Below, piece after piece: positions 1 to 10,758 of a stretch of 64,000 nucleotides of DNA. Origin of the DNA: AC-32 sp963746155 (lineage in GTDB: Bacteria; Actinomycetota; Thermoleophilia; Gaiellales; Gaiellaceae); assembly GCA_963746155.1 (NCBI GenBank), contig CAVVAB010000006.1, positions 1 to 64,000 on the forward strand, read 5' to 3'. Below the pieces are notes generated by a model. The model was not told the DNA's origin. It saw nothing but the letters and a program-made list of their open reading frames with translations, and made no database searches. Both the position numbers and the translations under genes were made by a program. The first letter of the stretch is position 1. Each line of letters opens with the position of its first letter.

Positions 1-522
1 GAGCCGTTGCGCTCGGCCCGGGGCTCGGGCGCGGGGAGGGGCCCGGAGCTGGTTGGCCGTCTGCTGGCCGAGCTTGCGGTGCCGGTCGTCGTCGACGCCG
101 ACGCGCTCTCCGGCCTCCAGCCGTTCGAGCGTGCGGCGCCGACCGTGCTCACGCCGCACGAGGGCGGCTCGCCAGGCTGCTCGGCGAGGAGTCGCGCTGG
201 GTCGCGGCCGACCGCCTCGAGGCGGTGCGGCGGGGGGCGGAGCGGTCCGGATGCGTCTGCCTGCTCAAGGGCGCCGACACGCTGATCGGGGCTCCGGGCG
301 AAGGCGTGCTGGTCTGCGCGCTCGGCACGCCTGCGCTGGCGACGGCCGGAAGCGGCGACGTCCTGACCGGAATCGTCGCGGGCCTTTCTCGCGAAAGGGC
401 TCGAGCCGCGCCTCGCGGCCGCCGCAGCGGCCGCCGCCCAGCAGCTCGCCTCGACGCTGATCCCGCAGGCAGGCGCGGTCGCAAGCGATGTGATCGGCGC
501 GCTCCCGCTCGTTCTCGCGTGA
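1..522 (+). CDS. nnrD: ADP-dependent NAD(P)H-hydrate dehydratase, C-terminal part (frameshifted, 5' cut by window)
   Basis: Repairs hydrated NADH and NADPH by ADP-dependent dehydration (YjeF C-terminal / ribokinase-like fold). Visible in order: a VVVDADAL strand, the VLTPHEGG segment, LLKGADTLI, and the nucleotide-binding loop AGSGDVLTGI whose Asp is the expected catalytic base. The tail ends at a TGA at 520-522. The reading needs at least two frame changes (near 175 and 385), so it is not one open frame here. The gene begins before the window. Family assignment is secure from the motifs; the shifts look like base-count errors. Confidence 0.8.
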
Positions 523-586
523 GCAGGGTTCAGTTGGTCTGAACCGCTTGGTTCAGTACGACCGAACTGCGTGCTAGCGTCCCACC

Positions 587-1732
587 GTGGCCGACGTCAA
601 CCCGTTCGTCTATTCGCGCCCGGTCACTCCCGAGGAGTACTCGACCGGGAGCCCGAGATCCAGCAGCTCCTGTCGCTCGCCGCCGGCGGCCACTACGTGC
701 GCCTCTTCGCGCCGCGGCACTTCGGCAAGACGAGCCTCTTGCGGAAGACGCTCGCCGAGGCCGAGCGCACCGGGGAGCTCGTGCCCGTACTCGTCGATCT
801 CTACGGCGTGCTCAGCTACGCCGACGTCACCATACGGATCGAGCGCGCCTACGCGCAGCTGCGCGGGACCGATCCGCAAGACGATCGAGAGCATCCTGCG
901 CACGACGGGCCTCGGGCTCTCGCTCGGCGCGCCGGGCATCTCGGTCAAGCTCCAGCTCGAGCCGCGGACCGACCCGCTGCCCGCGCTGCACGCGCTGCTC
1001 GACCTCCCCGAGCGCGTCGCCGGCGCAGCGGCTCGCGCGTGCTCGTCGCCCTCGACGAGTTCCAGGACATCGCGAAGGTCAGGACTTCGACAAGCTGCTG
1101 CGCAGCCACATCCAGCATCAGGGCGAGTCCGCGTCGTACATCTTCTGCGGCTCGGAGCCGGGGATGATGCGCGAGCTCTTCGACGTGAAGGGCCGGCCGC
1201 TCTACGGCCAGGCCGAGCCGCTGCGGCTCGGGCGCCTCGCGGATGCGGACGTGGCGCTGTACATCGGCGAGCGCTTCGCCCGCACAGCGGAACGCCGACG
1301 GTGTCCTCGACGCCACTGCTCGCGACCGCGCGCGGTCACCCTCAGCGGGCGATGCTGCTCGCTCATCGCCTCTGGGACGAGGTCGCGCCGGGAAAGGCCG
1401 CCGACGAGGACGAGTGGCAGACGCGCGCTCTCACGGACGATGGAACCAGGTCGCGGCCGGAGTTCGACGCGCTCTGGCGCGGCCTCGAGACGACGAGCAG
1501 CGGGCGCTGCGGGCTCGTCGGCGCTCTTCCCGGAGGCGCCGTACGGGGCGCGCGCTGCTCGGCGGGTCGACCTGAAGAAGGCGGCGCCCACACGCGGTTC
1601 GCTCGCTCCTGGCGAAGGGCGAGCTGGAGGAGGACGAGGCCGCCGCACGGTTTCGTCGATCCGCTCTTCGAGCTCTGGCTCGCGCGACGTCCAGAGCGGG
1701 ACACCGGGACGGCCTCTGATGCACCGGTCTGA
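587..1732 (+). CDS. P-loop ATPase (AAA/STAND-like ATP-binding protein), frameshifted
   Basis: About 380 codons if frames are joined. It begins at a GTG (VADVNPFVYSRPVTPEE) and is followed by a Walker A-like stretch (RLFAPRHFGKTSLL) and a Walker B-like stretch (RVLVALDEFQDI), typical of archaeal-type or AAA_14-type ATP-binding proteins of unknown target. The C-terminus (GFVDPLFELWLARR) resembles the winged-helix tail of that family. Several frame changes are needed (about 645, 880, 1010, 1080, 1290 and others). The stop at 1730-1732 overlaps the alr start, suggesting co-transcription. No specific substrate or partner can be named. Confidence 0.65.
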   Translation: MADVNPFVYSRPVTPEEYSTGSPRSSSSCRSPPAATTCASSRRGTSARRASCGRRSPRPSAPGSSCPYSSISTACSATPTSPYGSSAPTRSCAGPIRKTIESILRTTGLGLSLGAPGISVKLQLEPRTDPLPALHALLDLPERVAGAAARACSSPSTSSRTSRRSGLRQAAAQPHPASGRVRVVHLLRLGAGDDARALRREGPAALRPGRAAAARAPRGCGRGAVHRRALRPHSGTPTVSSTPLLATARGHPQRAMLLAHRLWDEVAPGKAADEDEWQTRALTDDGTRSRPEFDALWRGLETTSSGRCGLVGALPGGAVRGARCSAGRPEEGGAHTRFARSWRRASWRRTRPPHGFVDPLFELWLARRPERDTGTASDAPV

Positions 1733-2749
1733 GCTGACGGTCGACCTCGGCGCCGTCCGGCGCAACGCGCGGACGCTGCTGCGCGTGCTCGAGGGCGGCC
1801 AGCTGTGGGCGGTCGTGAAGGCCGAACGCCTACGGCCACGGCGCGGTCGACGTCGCCGGCGCGGCGCTCGACGACGGGCGCGGCGGCGCTCTGCGTCGCG
1901 ACCGTCGCCGAGGCGCTCGAGCTGCGCGCGCGAGTTCCCGCTCGCCCGGATCCTCGTCCTGGGGCCGCGGCCTCGAGCCGCGAGGTCGCGCGAGGCGCGC
2001 GAGGCGCGGCTCGAGCTCGCGGTCTGGGACGAGGAGATCCCCGAGGGCCTGCCGCGTGCACCTGAAGCTCGACACCGGCATGGGCCGCTGGGGCCTCTCC
2101 GAGCTGCCGAAGCCGTCGGCCGACGTGGTCGGCCTGATGACCCACCTCGCCACCGCCGACTGCGACCCGACCTTCGCCGAGCGAGCAGGTCGAGCGCTTC
2201 CGGGAGGCGACCGAGCCTGATGCCGACCTGATGCGTCACGTCGCCAACAGTGCCGCCGCGTTGCGGCTTCCCGCGCGCGCTTCGACGCCGCGCGCTGCGG
2301 GGTCGCGCTGTACGGGCTCTCCCCGTTCGGCGAGGACCCGGCCGCCGACGGGCTCGAGCCGGCGCTCTCGTGGCGCAGCTACCTCGCCCAGGTGAAGCGG
2401 CTCGACGCCGGAGAGAGCACCGGCTACGGCCGCCGCTTCGTGGCCGAGCGGCCGACCTGGATCGGGATCGTCCCGGTCGGCTACGCGGACGGCTTCCGGC
2501 GCGACCTGACCGGCACCGAGGTGCGCGTCGGCGGCGAGCTGCGCCGCGTCGTCGGCACGGTCTCGATGGACGCGCTTCGCGGTCGAGCTCGAGCGACGAG
2601 GAGCCGGTCGGGGCGCCGGTGACGATCCTCGGCCACGGCGTGCTCGCCGAGGATCACGCGCGCGTGGCCGGGACGATCAACTACGAGCTCGTCTGCGGGA
2701 CCAACTCGGACCCGCGTCGCGCGAGGAGGACGTGGTCGTCGATGCGTGA
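1719..2749 (+). CDS. alr: Alanine racemase (frameshifted)
   Basis: PLP-dependent interconversion of L- and D-alanine for peptidoglycan. The start ATG (MHRSELTVDLGAVRRN) sits inside the end of the ATPase gene. The PLP-lysine region reads WAVVKA followed by a spoiled NAYGHG motif: one extra G near 1823 throws the frame, and removing it restores the motif. Later segments KLDTGMGRWGL, GVALYGLSPFGEDP and GIVPVGYADGF are diagnostic of the family. The end is blurred by further shifts; the most sensible stop is the TGA at 2747-2749, overlapping the next ATG. Function is confident; the exact sequence is not. Confidence 0.85.
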
Positions 2750-3778
2750 GCTCGTCGGGAGGTGTTCGCCGGCGACGAGGCCTGGATCGTCGGCGGTGCG
2801 GTCCGCGACGAGCTGCTCGGACGGCCGGTGCACCGACGTCGACATCGCCTGCCGCGACGCGAAGCGCGCGGCCCGCGAGGTTCGCGAAGCGCGTGGGCGG
2901 CGCGCCGTTCCCCTCTCGGAGCGGCACGGCGCGTGGCGGGTCGCGCTGAGCGACGGGCGGACGGTGGACTTCACGCCGCTCCCGGGCTCGATCGAGGACG
3001 ACCTCGGCACGCGCGACTTCACGATCAACGCGATCGCCGAGCGCGTCGGCACCGGCGAGACGGTCGACCCGTTCGACGGCCGCGCACGACCTGGCCGCCG
3101 CGGCTCCGCGCGGTCCGGGAGTCGGTGTTCGCGGACGACCCGCTGCGGCTGCTGCGTGCGGTGCGGCTCGAGGACGAGCTCGACGACTTCCGGATGGACG
3201 CGGAGACCGAGAGCCTCGTGCGGCGCGACGCGCAGCTCGTCGCACGCCCGGCCGGGGAGCGGATCCTCGCAGAGCTGCGGCGGCTCTCGGCCGGCGGGCT
3301 ACCGGCGGCTCGACGCGCTCGGCCTGCTCGAGCCGCTCGGAGGCGCGATCGACGACCGCCTCGACCGCGTGGACTCGCCCGACTATCGGCTCGTCGCGGT
3401 CTTCGGCGACGGTCTGCGCCGCCTGCCCGGTGTCGAACGAGCTCCGGCGCTTCGCCGCGGCTCTCCGGCGGGCCGAGCGGCCCGAAGGCGACCCGCGCTC
3501 GATCCACCGCTTCCGCCGCGCCACCGAGCCGTGGTCGCTCGAGGCGCTCGCCTTTCTCGGAGCGACCGACCTCCGCGGCGCGATCGAGGAAGCCCGCTCG
3601 CGCCGAGCCGGCGGAGCCGCTTCTGCGGGGCGACGAGCTCGACCTCCCGCCCGGGCCGGAGATCGGACGCCTGCTCGCACAGATCGAGGAGGAGCGGGCC
3701 GCCGGTACGATCGGCACGAAGAAGGAGGCGCTCGACTATGCAAGACGCAACTCGGGAGCGGTTCGCAAAGACGGCTGA
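2742..3778 (+). CDS. cca: CCA-adding enzyme / tRNA nucleotidyltransferase (frameshifted)
   Basis: Class II nucleotidyltransferase (poly(A) polymerase head domain). It shows the GGAVRDELLGR and DVDIACRD signature, the neck motif TRDFTINAIA and the RLLRAVRLEDEL helix. It probably adds or repairs tRNA 3' CCA, which matters here because none of the six intact tRNA genes in this window encodes CCA. The short C-terminal part ends with an EIGRLLAQIEEERAAGTIGT segment. Frame shifts occur near 2760, 2825, 2880, 3090, 3300 and 3430. The ATG overlaps the alr stop, and its own 3' end overlaps the next gene by 41 bp. Confidence 0.85.
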
Positions 3779-4439
3779 GCGCATCGCGGCACTGCAGGAC
3801 GCACGAGCCGCGGAGCTCGAGGCCAAGGTCGTCAGGTTCGTCGCGCCGGCAGGCGACGAGCGGGCGCTCGATTCGGGCAGCGGTGCGGGAGCGCTGGCCT
3901 TCGCCCTCGCGCCCCACGTGCGCGAGGTGGTCGCGGTCGACCTCGTGCCCGAGCTGCTGGAGCAGGGGCGCAGGCGGGCCGATCAGGTCCCGAACGTCAG
4001 CTTCGTGGAGGGCGACGCGACCAGCCTCCCGTTCGAGCCGTTCTCATTCGACCTCGCCGGTTGCCTCCGGACGCTCCACCATCTGGCGCGGCCCGAGCTC
4101 GCGGTGGCGGAGCTGGTGCGGGTCACGAGGCCGCGCGGCCGGGTGCTGGTCGTCGACCAGGTGGCGCCGGTCGACCCGGTTGCTGCGGCCGAGCTGAACA
4201 GGTTCGAGCAGGCACGCGACCCGTCGCATGTGCGCGCGTTCGCCGACATCGACCTGCGCCAGCTGTTCGAGTCCAACGAGCTCGTCCTGCTGCGGGCCGA
4301 GTACGAGCAGGAGCAGCGCGAGCTCGACTCCTACCTCGACCTGGCCGGCTGCGAAGGAGAGGCGCGCGCCCAGGCGGAAGGCCTGGCGCCGCGGCCGTAC
4401 GTGGCCGAGCTGGGCTGGTACCTGCTGGAAAAGCGCTAG
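3738..4439 (+). CDS. Class I SAM-dependent methyltransferase (ubiE-like)
   Basis: An intact 233-residue frame from ATG at 3738. The SAM-binding motif I is present in altered form (ALDSGSGAGALAFALAP instead of DxGxGxG), followed by motif II (VAVDLVPELLEQ), an acidic GDATSLPF loop and the LRTLHHLARPELAVAEL segment usual in UbiE/menG-like and small-molecule methyltransferases. The C-terminal half is short and lacks obvious substrate-specific motifs. It starts within the end of cca in another frame, implying translational coupling. Substrate unknown. Confidence 0.75.
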   Translation: MQDATRERFAKTAERIAALQDARAAELEAKVVRFVAPAGDERALDSGSGAGALAFALAPHVREVVAVDLVPELLEQGRRRADQVPNVSFVEGDATSLPFEPFSFDLAGCLRTLHHLARPELAVAELVRVTRPRGRVLVVDQVAPVDPVAAAELNRFEQARDPSHVRAFADIDLRQLFESNELVLLRAEYEQEQRELDSYLDLAGCEGEARAQAEGLAPRPYVAELGWYLLEKR

Positions 4440-4470
4440 GGCCGCGAAGCTCTCGGAAACGTCGAAGACG

Positions 4471-4994
4471 TCACTTCCACTTGACGGTGCAGCCGACCGG
4501 CGGCGTCTCGCCGACGGCCGGCTCCTGGCCCGACGAGCACGGCGTCGAGCGCGTCGCGCAGGTACTGCTGATTGACGCCTTCCTCTTCGCGCGAGTCGTC
4601 GATCGCACCGTGGTAGACGAAGAGACGGTCGCGGTCGAAGACGAACACCTCGGGCGTTCGCTCGGCGCCGAGCGCCCGCGGGATCGCCTGCGGCTCGTCG
4701 TAGAGGTAGTCGAAGGTGAAGCTTCGAGCCGCCGCTCGCTTCTCCATCTCCTCGAAGGAGTCCTCGGGGTGGTTGGTGACGTCGTTCGAGTTGACCGCCA
4801 CGACGCGCACGCCGCGGTCGCGCGTACTCGCCGGCGATTGCGCTCAGCCGGTCCTCCCAGCCCTGCACGTAGGGGCAGTGGTTGCACCACTGCACGAGCA
4901 CGAGCGCCTCCGCGTCAGCGTAGGAGTCGAGCGAGTGATTCCGCCCGTCCACGCCGGGCAGGTCGAACTGCGGGGTCTGCGTCTCCGAGCTCAT
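4471..4994 (-). CDS. Thioredoxin-fold protein (redoxin/TlpA-like), one frameshift
   Basis: About 170 residues joined across one shift near 4826. It has an AhpC/TSA-redoxin N-terminus (QFDLPGVDGRNHSLDSY) and the active-site-like LVLVQWCNHCPYVQ (Cys-Asn-His-Cys). It continues with AVNSNDVTNHPEDSF, the cis-Pro region ERTPEVFVFD and FVYHGAIDD. This matches the thioredoxin family proteins seen beside MarR regulators. No signal peptide is visible, so it is likely cytoplasmic. Its ATG overlaps the TGA of the upstream small thioredoxin-like gene (ATGA), placing it last in a four-gene minus-strand operon. Confidence 0.75.
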
Positions 4995-5280
4995 CTCAGT
5001 GCCTCCTCCAGTTGCTCTCGGGTCGGGACGGGCGAGACGCGCCCGTCGGCCTGTGGTAGATGCGGCAGGTGAGCCGGGCGCGACCCTGCACCGGCGGGTC
5101 GACGTCGCGGCCGTCGACGCGGATCGTCGGGGAGCCGGAAAGGCGAGCGCTCGGCCTCCTCGTCGGTCGTCACCTCGCGCACCTCGGCCTCGACCCGCGC
5201 GCGGCAAGCACGTCGTCCAGGAGCTCGCGCGCCTCCGGGTGCGAGGGGCAGCCGCGCCAGTACAGGAACTCGATCTTCAG
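4991..5280 (-). CDS. Small thioredoxin-like protein (DUF-type), frameshifted, start unclear
   Basis: About 95 residues. The N-terminal strand KIEFLYWRGCPSHPEARELL carries a single Cys motif (Arg-Gly-Cys-Pro). A REVTTDEEAE segment, a truncated cis-Pro/redox segment with DGRDVDPP, and a C-terminus EQLEEALR follow. The frame changes near 5195 and 5110. No ATG/GTG/TTG lies in the expected position after the marR stop; a CTG (5278-5280) preceded by AGGAG is the only candidate, or a base is wrong. It overlaps the next gene by ATGA. Role unknown beyond thiol chemistry. Confidence 0.55.
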
Positions 5281-5294
5281 CGGCGCGTCCGCTC

Positions 5295-5701
5295 CTAGGC
5301 GGCGAGAACCGTCCCTCGAGGTGCGCGAACGCCTCGGCGAGCGCTGCGCTCGGCGTCGAGGTTCGTGAACGCCGCGCGAGCCGCCGCTCGCCCTCGGCGA
5401 GAGGCGGAGGTGCGCGACGCGGCCGTCGCCGTCGAGCGCTCGCGCTCGACGAGCCCGGCCTCCTCGGCGCGGCCGACGAGCTCCGTCACCGTGCTCTGCG
5501 CCAGCTGGAGGCGCTCGGCGAGGTCGGTGACGGTCGACGGTCGGTGCCGTCGGGCGCGCCCTTGATCATCAGCAGCAGCAGGTAGCGCTGCGGCGTCAGT
5601 CCGCGTCGCGCGCGATCCGCTCGCTCCTGCGCAGGAACGGCGCAGGGCGGCGCGGAACTCCGCGACGCGGACGACTCCTCGGCGCCGACGCCCGCGCTCA
5701 T
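5295..5701 (-). CDS. MarR-family transcriptional regulator (frameshifted)
   Basis: Winged-helix regulator of about 135 residues. Helix 1 region RGLTPQRYLLLLMIKGAPDG, the helix-turn-helix VTDLAERLQLAQSTVTELVGRAEEAGLVER (read across a shift near 5540) and the C-terminal dimer helix support the call. Its ATG overlaps the TGA of the upstream SDR gene. It probably controls its own operon (SDR, thioredoxin-like genes); the ligand is unknown. More shifts near 5430 and 5330 blur the C-terminus. Confidence 0.75.
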
Positions 5702-6476
5702 CGGCGGATCCTATTCGCCTGCCGGTCGCACTCCGCGCGTCCGGCCCTCGCGATCAGGCCGGGGCCAGCACCTGCGCGACGGCGCCGTCCGGTACCACCG
5801 CGGGACGAACATCTCGCGGCGGTCGCGCTCGAGCGCGGCGAGGATCTTTCCGCGACCCGCTCGGGCTCGACGACGAGCGGCGCACGAAGCGGCTCGAGAA
5901 GCGCGTGCGCTGCGGGAAGCCCTCGCGTCTCGACGAAGCCGGGCAGGACGGTGTGGACGCGGATCCCTCGACGGCGCAGCTCGCGCGGCGAGTCGCGCGC
6001 GAGAACGCGAGCTGGGCGTGCTTCGAGCGCCGTGTACGGGCCGCCGAGCCGGTACGAGACCGTGCCCGCGACCGAGACGATGTTCACGACGTCCGACGGG
6101 CGCGGCCGCCTCGAGGCGGCAGGAACGCGCGCAGGCACCAGACCGACCCGAGGTAGTTCGTCGCGCAGCACCTGCTCGATCAGCTCCGGGTCGGCGCTCG
6201 AGGAAGCCGCGCGCGGCCGGGGATGCCGGCGTTGTTGACGAGCAGGCCGAGCCGGGGTGGCGCTCGCGTGACCGCGGCGGCGACGCGCTCGACCGCCGCG
6301 CGGTCGGCGACGTCGCACACCTCGCACTCGCCGCCGAGCTCCTCGGCGACGGCTCGAGGCGCTCCTCGCGCGCGCGCGAGCAGGACGCAGTGCCAGCCGC
6401 GCCGGCGCAGCAGCCGCGCGGTCGCCGCGCCGATGCCGCTCGAGCCGCCGGTGACGACCGCGACCGGCGCGCACAC
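5698..6476 (-). CDS. Short-chain dehydrogenase/reductase (frameshifted)
   Basis: Classical SDR with a Rossmann NAD(P) loop (VVTGGSSGIGAATARLL), the acidic CDVAD loop, NNAGIPG and a SVAGTVSYRLGGPYTA segment containing the catalytic Ser and Tyr. A late VLPGFVETRG segment is typical of NADP-dependent family members. The start chosen is a GTG at 6474-6476; the frame is broken at about 6360, 6195, 6145, 6010 and 5860. It heads the minus-strand operon SDR-MarR-two thioredoxin-fold proteins. Substrate cannot be predicted. Confidence 0.75.
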
Positions 6477-6524
6477 GCGTGCAGACGCGGAAGCTGCGGT
6501 CGGCGCGCGCCGCCCGGCGGTCCG

Positions 6525-9500
6525 TCACGACGGCGACGGAGCACGTGGCGTGCCCTTGTTCGGCCTTGCCGTCTTCCAGGTCGTCGCGTAGATGCCGGCG
6601 GAGCCCTGCGTCGCGGTGGCGATCCGCTGGCGCCCGTCGAAGAAGCGACCGAGCGGACCTCTCGTCGAGCCGGCGAGGACGACGAGGCGTCGCGCCGTCG
6701 GCGCAGTCGCGGCCGCTCGGGAAGCAGCCAGTACGCGGGCCCGTTCACGCCGCGGATCGTGCCGGCGGAAGGTCGTGTTCGGCAGCATGTTCGTCGCCCG
6801 CCTGGTCGACGTTCTTCGTCTCCTGGAAGTCGGAGGCGACCGCGATGCGTCGGCGTCTTGCCGACCGGGATCGGCGGCGCGCTGCGCCGGGAGCGGGAAG
6901 AGCGCGAGCCGCTGGCCGGGTCGAAGAACGCGGCGCCGAGCAGCACGCTGCGGTAGCGCGATCACGAGCGAGAGCGGGTCGACGCCGGAGCCGCCGTCGG
7001 TCGACGACCGCACGGCGAGCGTCGGCCGGCCGGCCGCGACGCGCGTCGTCAGCAGCTGGACGCTGCGGCGGCGTGACGTCGTTCGACCCAGGCGTTGAGC
7101 AGGTACTGGCCCGGTGCAGAGCTCGTCCGTGAACGTGTCGCGCGGCGAGTCGACGGCGACGTAGTACGCCTTCGGCGCGGGAAGTCGACGCCCGCGGCCT
7201 GCCGGGTCGAACGGAAGTCGAACGTGAAGGAGTTGACGTTCGAACGGCGTGCCCGCGTAGCCCTGGACGTCGTTCTCGTCCGGCGAGCCGAGCAGGAACG
7301 GGTCGATCAGCGCGCCGCCGCTCTGCGCCAGCGACCGACGACGCCGAAGTTCGACGGCGGCGTCGTTGATGTGGAACACGTAGAGCTTCTCGGCGCCGTC
7401 CTCGTGCATCGGCGGCGCCGGTGTAGCTCGAGCGGCGGCGCCGAAGGGGCCGGCCGGGTAGCGGTAGCGTGGACGCGTGCGAGGTGCCGGTGCCCGTGTC
7501 GCCGACCTGGAGCTTCGCGAGCGTGACCTGCGGCGAGGAGCTCGAGCGCCGGGCCGCGTCGACCGAGAAGTAGTACGGGACGCGGCGCGTGTCGGTGCCG
7601 CGGCGCAGGACGATGAAGCCGGAGTCGTCGCCGCGCGGCGCGCCGTCGGCGCGCGCGCGGCGCGACCGGCAGCGTCGACCTGCCGCCGGGCGCGAGCGAC
7701 GACGCGTCGCCGGGCACGTCACCGACGAGCCGGCGCGTGGCCGACTGCGGCGTGCAGCTCGACCTGCCACGTGCCCGCCGCCGCCGCCGGCGTCGGTGAG
7801 CGTGACGAGCAGCGACTGCGGCTGCGCGCCGTGGTTCACGTCGAGGTCGTCGAACGAGAGCGAGACCGGGTCGGTGAAGAGCTGCGGGTCGTCGGCGCGG
7901 GCGACGTTGATCGAGCCCGCCGCCCTCGAGCGGGACCGAGCGCCTCCTTCGTGCGCGCGGTGTCGGCCCAGGCCGGGCCCGCGGTCGACATGAGCGCCGA
8001 CTTCACCTGCGCGCGGCGTCCAGCCCGGGTGCAGCTGCAGCAGCAGCGCGGCGGCGCCGGTCGACGTGCGGCGCGGCCATGCTCGTCCCGTCGAAGACGG
8101 CGAACGGCGAGCGCGCGAACTCGGGCAGCGTCGAGGAGAGGATCTGCGCCGCCGGGCGCCGCGAGGTCGGGCTTGAGCTGGTGGCCGAACGCGCGTCGGG
8201 CCGGCCGAGGAGAAGCTACATGACGATGCCGCTGCGGCTCGTCTGGATCTCGTGCGATCGTCGCGGCCGACGCGGATCGCGCGTGCGGCCGTGCCGCGTC
8301 CAGGAAGTCGCGCAGCCGGCGCCGTCGAGGTCGGCGACCATCCCGCCGGGAGCACGAGCGCGTCGGGATGCGTTCGCCTCGCCGGGCCGGTTGTCGGCGA
8401 AGATGAGGCCGACGCGCGCCGGCCGCGCCGGGCGCGCCGCGCCTTCGAGTCGAACGAGCAGGAGCCGCGGAAGACGAGCGCGATCGCGCCCTGCAGCGAC
8501 CCCGCGGGCAGCGTCGTGCGCGGCGGGTCGTTCGGGCGCGCGCCCTTGCCGCAGAGCTGGCGGTCGACCGGCTGGCCGTCGGTGCCCGGTGATCGTGCCG
8601 GGGTCGATGAGCGTCTGGTCGGTCGTGCCCACGCAGCCGGGCGGCGCCGCCGGCGTCGCCGGAGAACGGGACCTGCTTGAGGTTCGCCGGCGCGCCGGCC
8701 GCGGTCACCGTCGAGCGCCGGCGTCGAAGACGTGGCGGTTCGAGACCGCGGCGACCGAGATCGCGTCGGGCGCGATGCTCGGCGAGCCGACCGAGCCGAG
8801 GCCGAACTCGTCGCGGTCGTTCCCGGCCGAGATGACGGGACGACGCCCGCCGCGGCGACGTTGTCGGTCGCCTCGATCAGCGCGTCGTTCGCCGGGTCGA
8901 CTCGGGGCCGCCGCCCGAGAAGTTGATGGACGTCCATCCCGTCCTTCACGGCCGACTCGAACGCCTCGACGATCTCCGGCGTGAACGCGTCGTAGCCGCC
9001 GGGCGTCGGGCGCGCTGAAGACGCGGTAGTTGCCGAGCCACGCGCGCGGCGCGACCCCGGAGAGGCCGGTCACCTGCGGGTGGTCGGGGCCGGCCGGCGC
9101 GGTGGTGCTCGCGTCGCCGGCCGCGATCCCGGCGACGTGCGTGCCGTGGAACGAGGCGGCGCGGTACAGCGGCGTGGCTGGCCTGCTCGCCGGCGCCCGG
9201 GCCGGGAACGCGCGCGCGACGATGATCTTCGGCGTCGTCCACTTCGTCTGGCCCTTCGGGAAGCCGGACGGGTACGAGAAGCCGGTCGGGTCGAGAGAAC
9301 GGGTTCGTCGGGTCGATGCCGTCGTCGACGACGCCGATCTTCATGCCCTGGCCCATCGCGCCGGTGGTCTTCCAGAGCTGGTCGGCGCGCGATCACGGCC
9401 GGGCTGCTGGTTCGTGTCGAGCGTGGTAGCGCGTGGCTCGGGTAGACTGCGGGTCGCGAGACGCGGCTGACGAGCGTCGGGCAGCTGCTTCGCGGGCAGG

Positions 9501-9905
9501 TCGACGCGTGAAGCCGTCGAGCACGATCCGGAAGCGCTGCTGCGACGCGCGCCTGCGGGATCGCCCGGCGGAGCTGCGCGACGGCCGGCGCCTGCGCGCG
9601 CGCGAGGCGGGCGAGGTACGCGCGCGACGCGGCGCTCGAGGACGTTCAGCCTGCGCGGCGCGCCGACGGCGATCGCCTGCGGCCGTAGCGCGCGAGCGGC
9701 GGCATCGCGAGGCCGACGATCACGCGTGACCCGGCCGCGCGCGTGGCCGTCGGGATCGTCGATCGTCCCGCGGCGGACGCGCGGCAGCTGCAGCTCGCCG
9801 GCGCGCGGCAGCCGGATCGGCCGAAGTTCGGCGGTCGCGGACGCGGCAGCGGCGAGCGACGAGCGCCGCGGCGACGAGGAAAGAGGAGCGAAGCAGGACG
9901 GCGCA
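6525..9905 (-). CDS. Secreted subtilisin-like serine peptidase with PA insert (heavily frameshifted)
   Basis: Joined, this is a roughly 1,100-residue exported S8 peptidase. The N-terminus reads as a signal peptide (LLRSSFLVAAALVA). The catalytic Asp is in MKIGVVDDGIDP (near 9340), His in FHGTHVAGIAAGD (near 9150), the oxyanion Asn in VPVISAGNDRDEF (near 8830) and Ser in GTSMAAPHV (near 8080). Between Asn and Ser lies a protease-associated (PA) segment (GAIALVFRGSCSFDSK, near 8470). Beta-sandwich-like sequence follows to the stop at 6525-6527. At least fifteen shifts are needed. It is a typical extracellular or cell-surface nutrient protease; no sortase motif is readable. Confidence 0.8.
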
Positions 9906-9961
9906 AGGACGCTCAGAGTAGCCGGAGCTTCCAGGTCGTCCGTCGAGTAGACTCGCGCGCC

Positions 9962-10745
9962 ATGGAGGAGTTCGACGGCAAGCGCGGCCTGGTCCTCGGC
10001 GTCGCGAACAGGCGCTCGATCGCCTGGGCGATCGCGCAGCGGCTCGCCGGCGGGCGGCGCGCGAGCTCGCCTTCACCTTCCAGGGCGAGCGGATCGAGAA
10101 GAACGTCCGCGAGCTCGCCGAGTCGGTCGGCTCAGCCCGCTCGTGACGGCGTGCGACGTGCGCTCGGACGAGGACCTCGCGCGCGTCTTCGCGGAGGTCG
10201 GCGAGACCTTCGGCGGCGGGCTCGACCTGCTCGTCCACTCGGTCGCGTTCGCCGACGCGCGAGGACCTCGAGGGCCGCTTCACGGACACGCCGCGCGACC
10301 GCTTCTGGCTCGCGCTCGACGTCTCCGCGTACTCGCTCGTCGCCTGCGCGCGCGCCGCGGAGCCGCTGATGGAGGCGCGCGGCGGCGGCTCGATCCTGAC
10401 GATGACGTACCTCGGCGGCGAGCGCGCGGTGCCGCACTACAACGTGATGGGCGTCGCCAAGGCGACCCTCGACGCGTCGGTGCGCTACCTCGCCTGGGAT
10501 CTCGGCCAGAAGAACATCCGCGTCAACGCCGTCTCGGCCGGGCCCGGTGCGCACGCTCGCCGCGCGCTCGATCGCCGGCTTCCCGACGATGGAGGCGATC
10601 GTCGAGGAGCGCTCGCCGCTCCACCGCCACGATCGAGGCCGACGACGTGGGCGCCGCCGCCGCGTACCTGCTCTCGGACGACGCGCGGAACGTGACCGGG
10701 ACGACGCTCTACGTCGACTCGGGGTACCACGCAATGGGCATGTAG
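9962..10745 (+). CDS. fabI: Enoyl-[acyl-carrier-protein] reductase, FabI type (frameshifted)
   Basis: NADH-dependent last step of the fatty-acid elongation cycle. Visible are the FabI dinucleotide motif (GLVLGVANRRSIAWAIA), FTFQGERIEKNVRELAE, the LLVHSVAFA strand, the catalytic Tyr-x6-Lys (HYNVMGVAKATLDASVRYL) and NIRVNAVSAGP. The length (about 260 residues) fits FabI. Shifts occur near 10055, 10132, 10258, 10548 and 10625. Divergent from the subtilase gene. Confidence 0.88.
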
Positions 10746-10758
10746 CAAGTCCGACGTG

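Noticed and set aside
6525..9905. Subtilase gene as a true pseudogene
   Set aside because: All catalytic motifs are conserved and shifts resemble those in essential genes nearby, so sequence error is more likely than decay.
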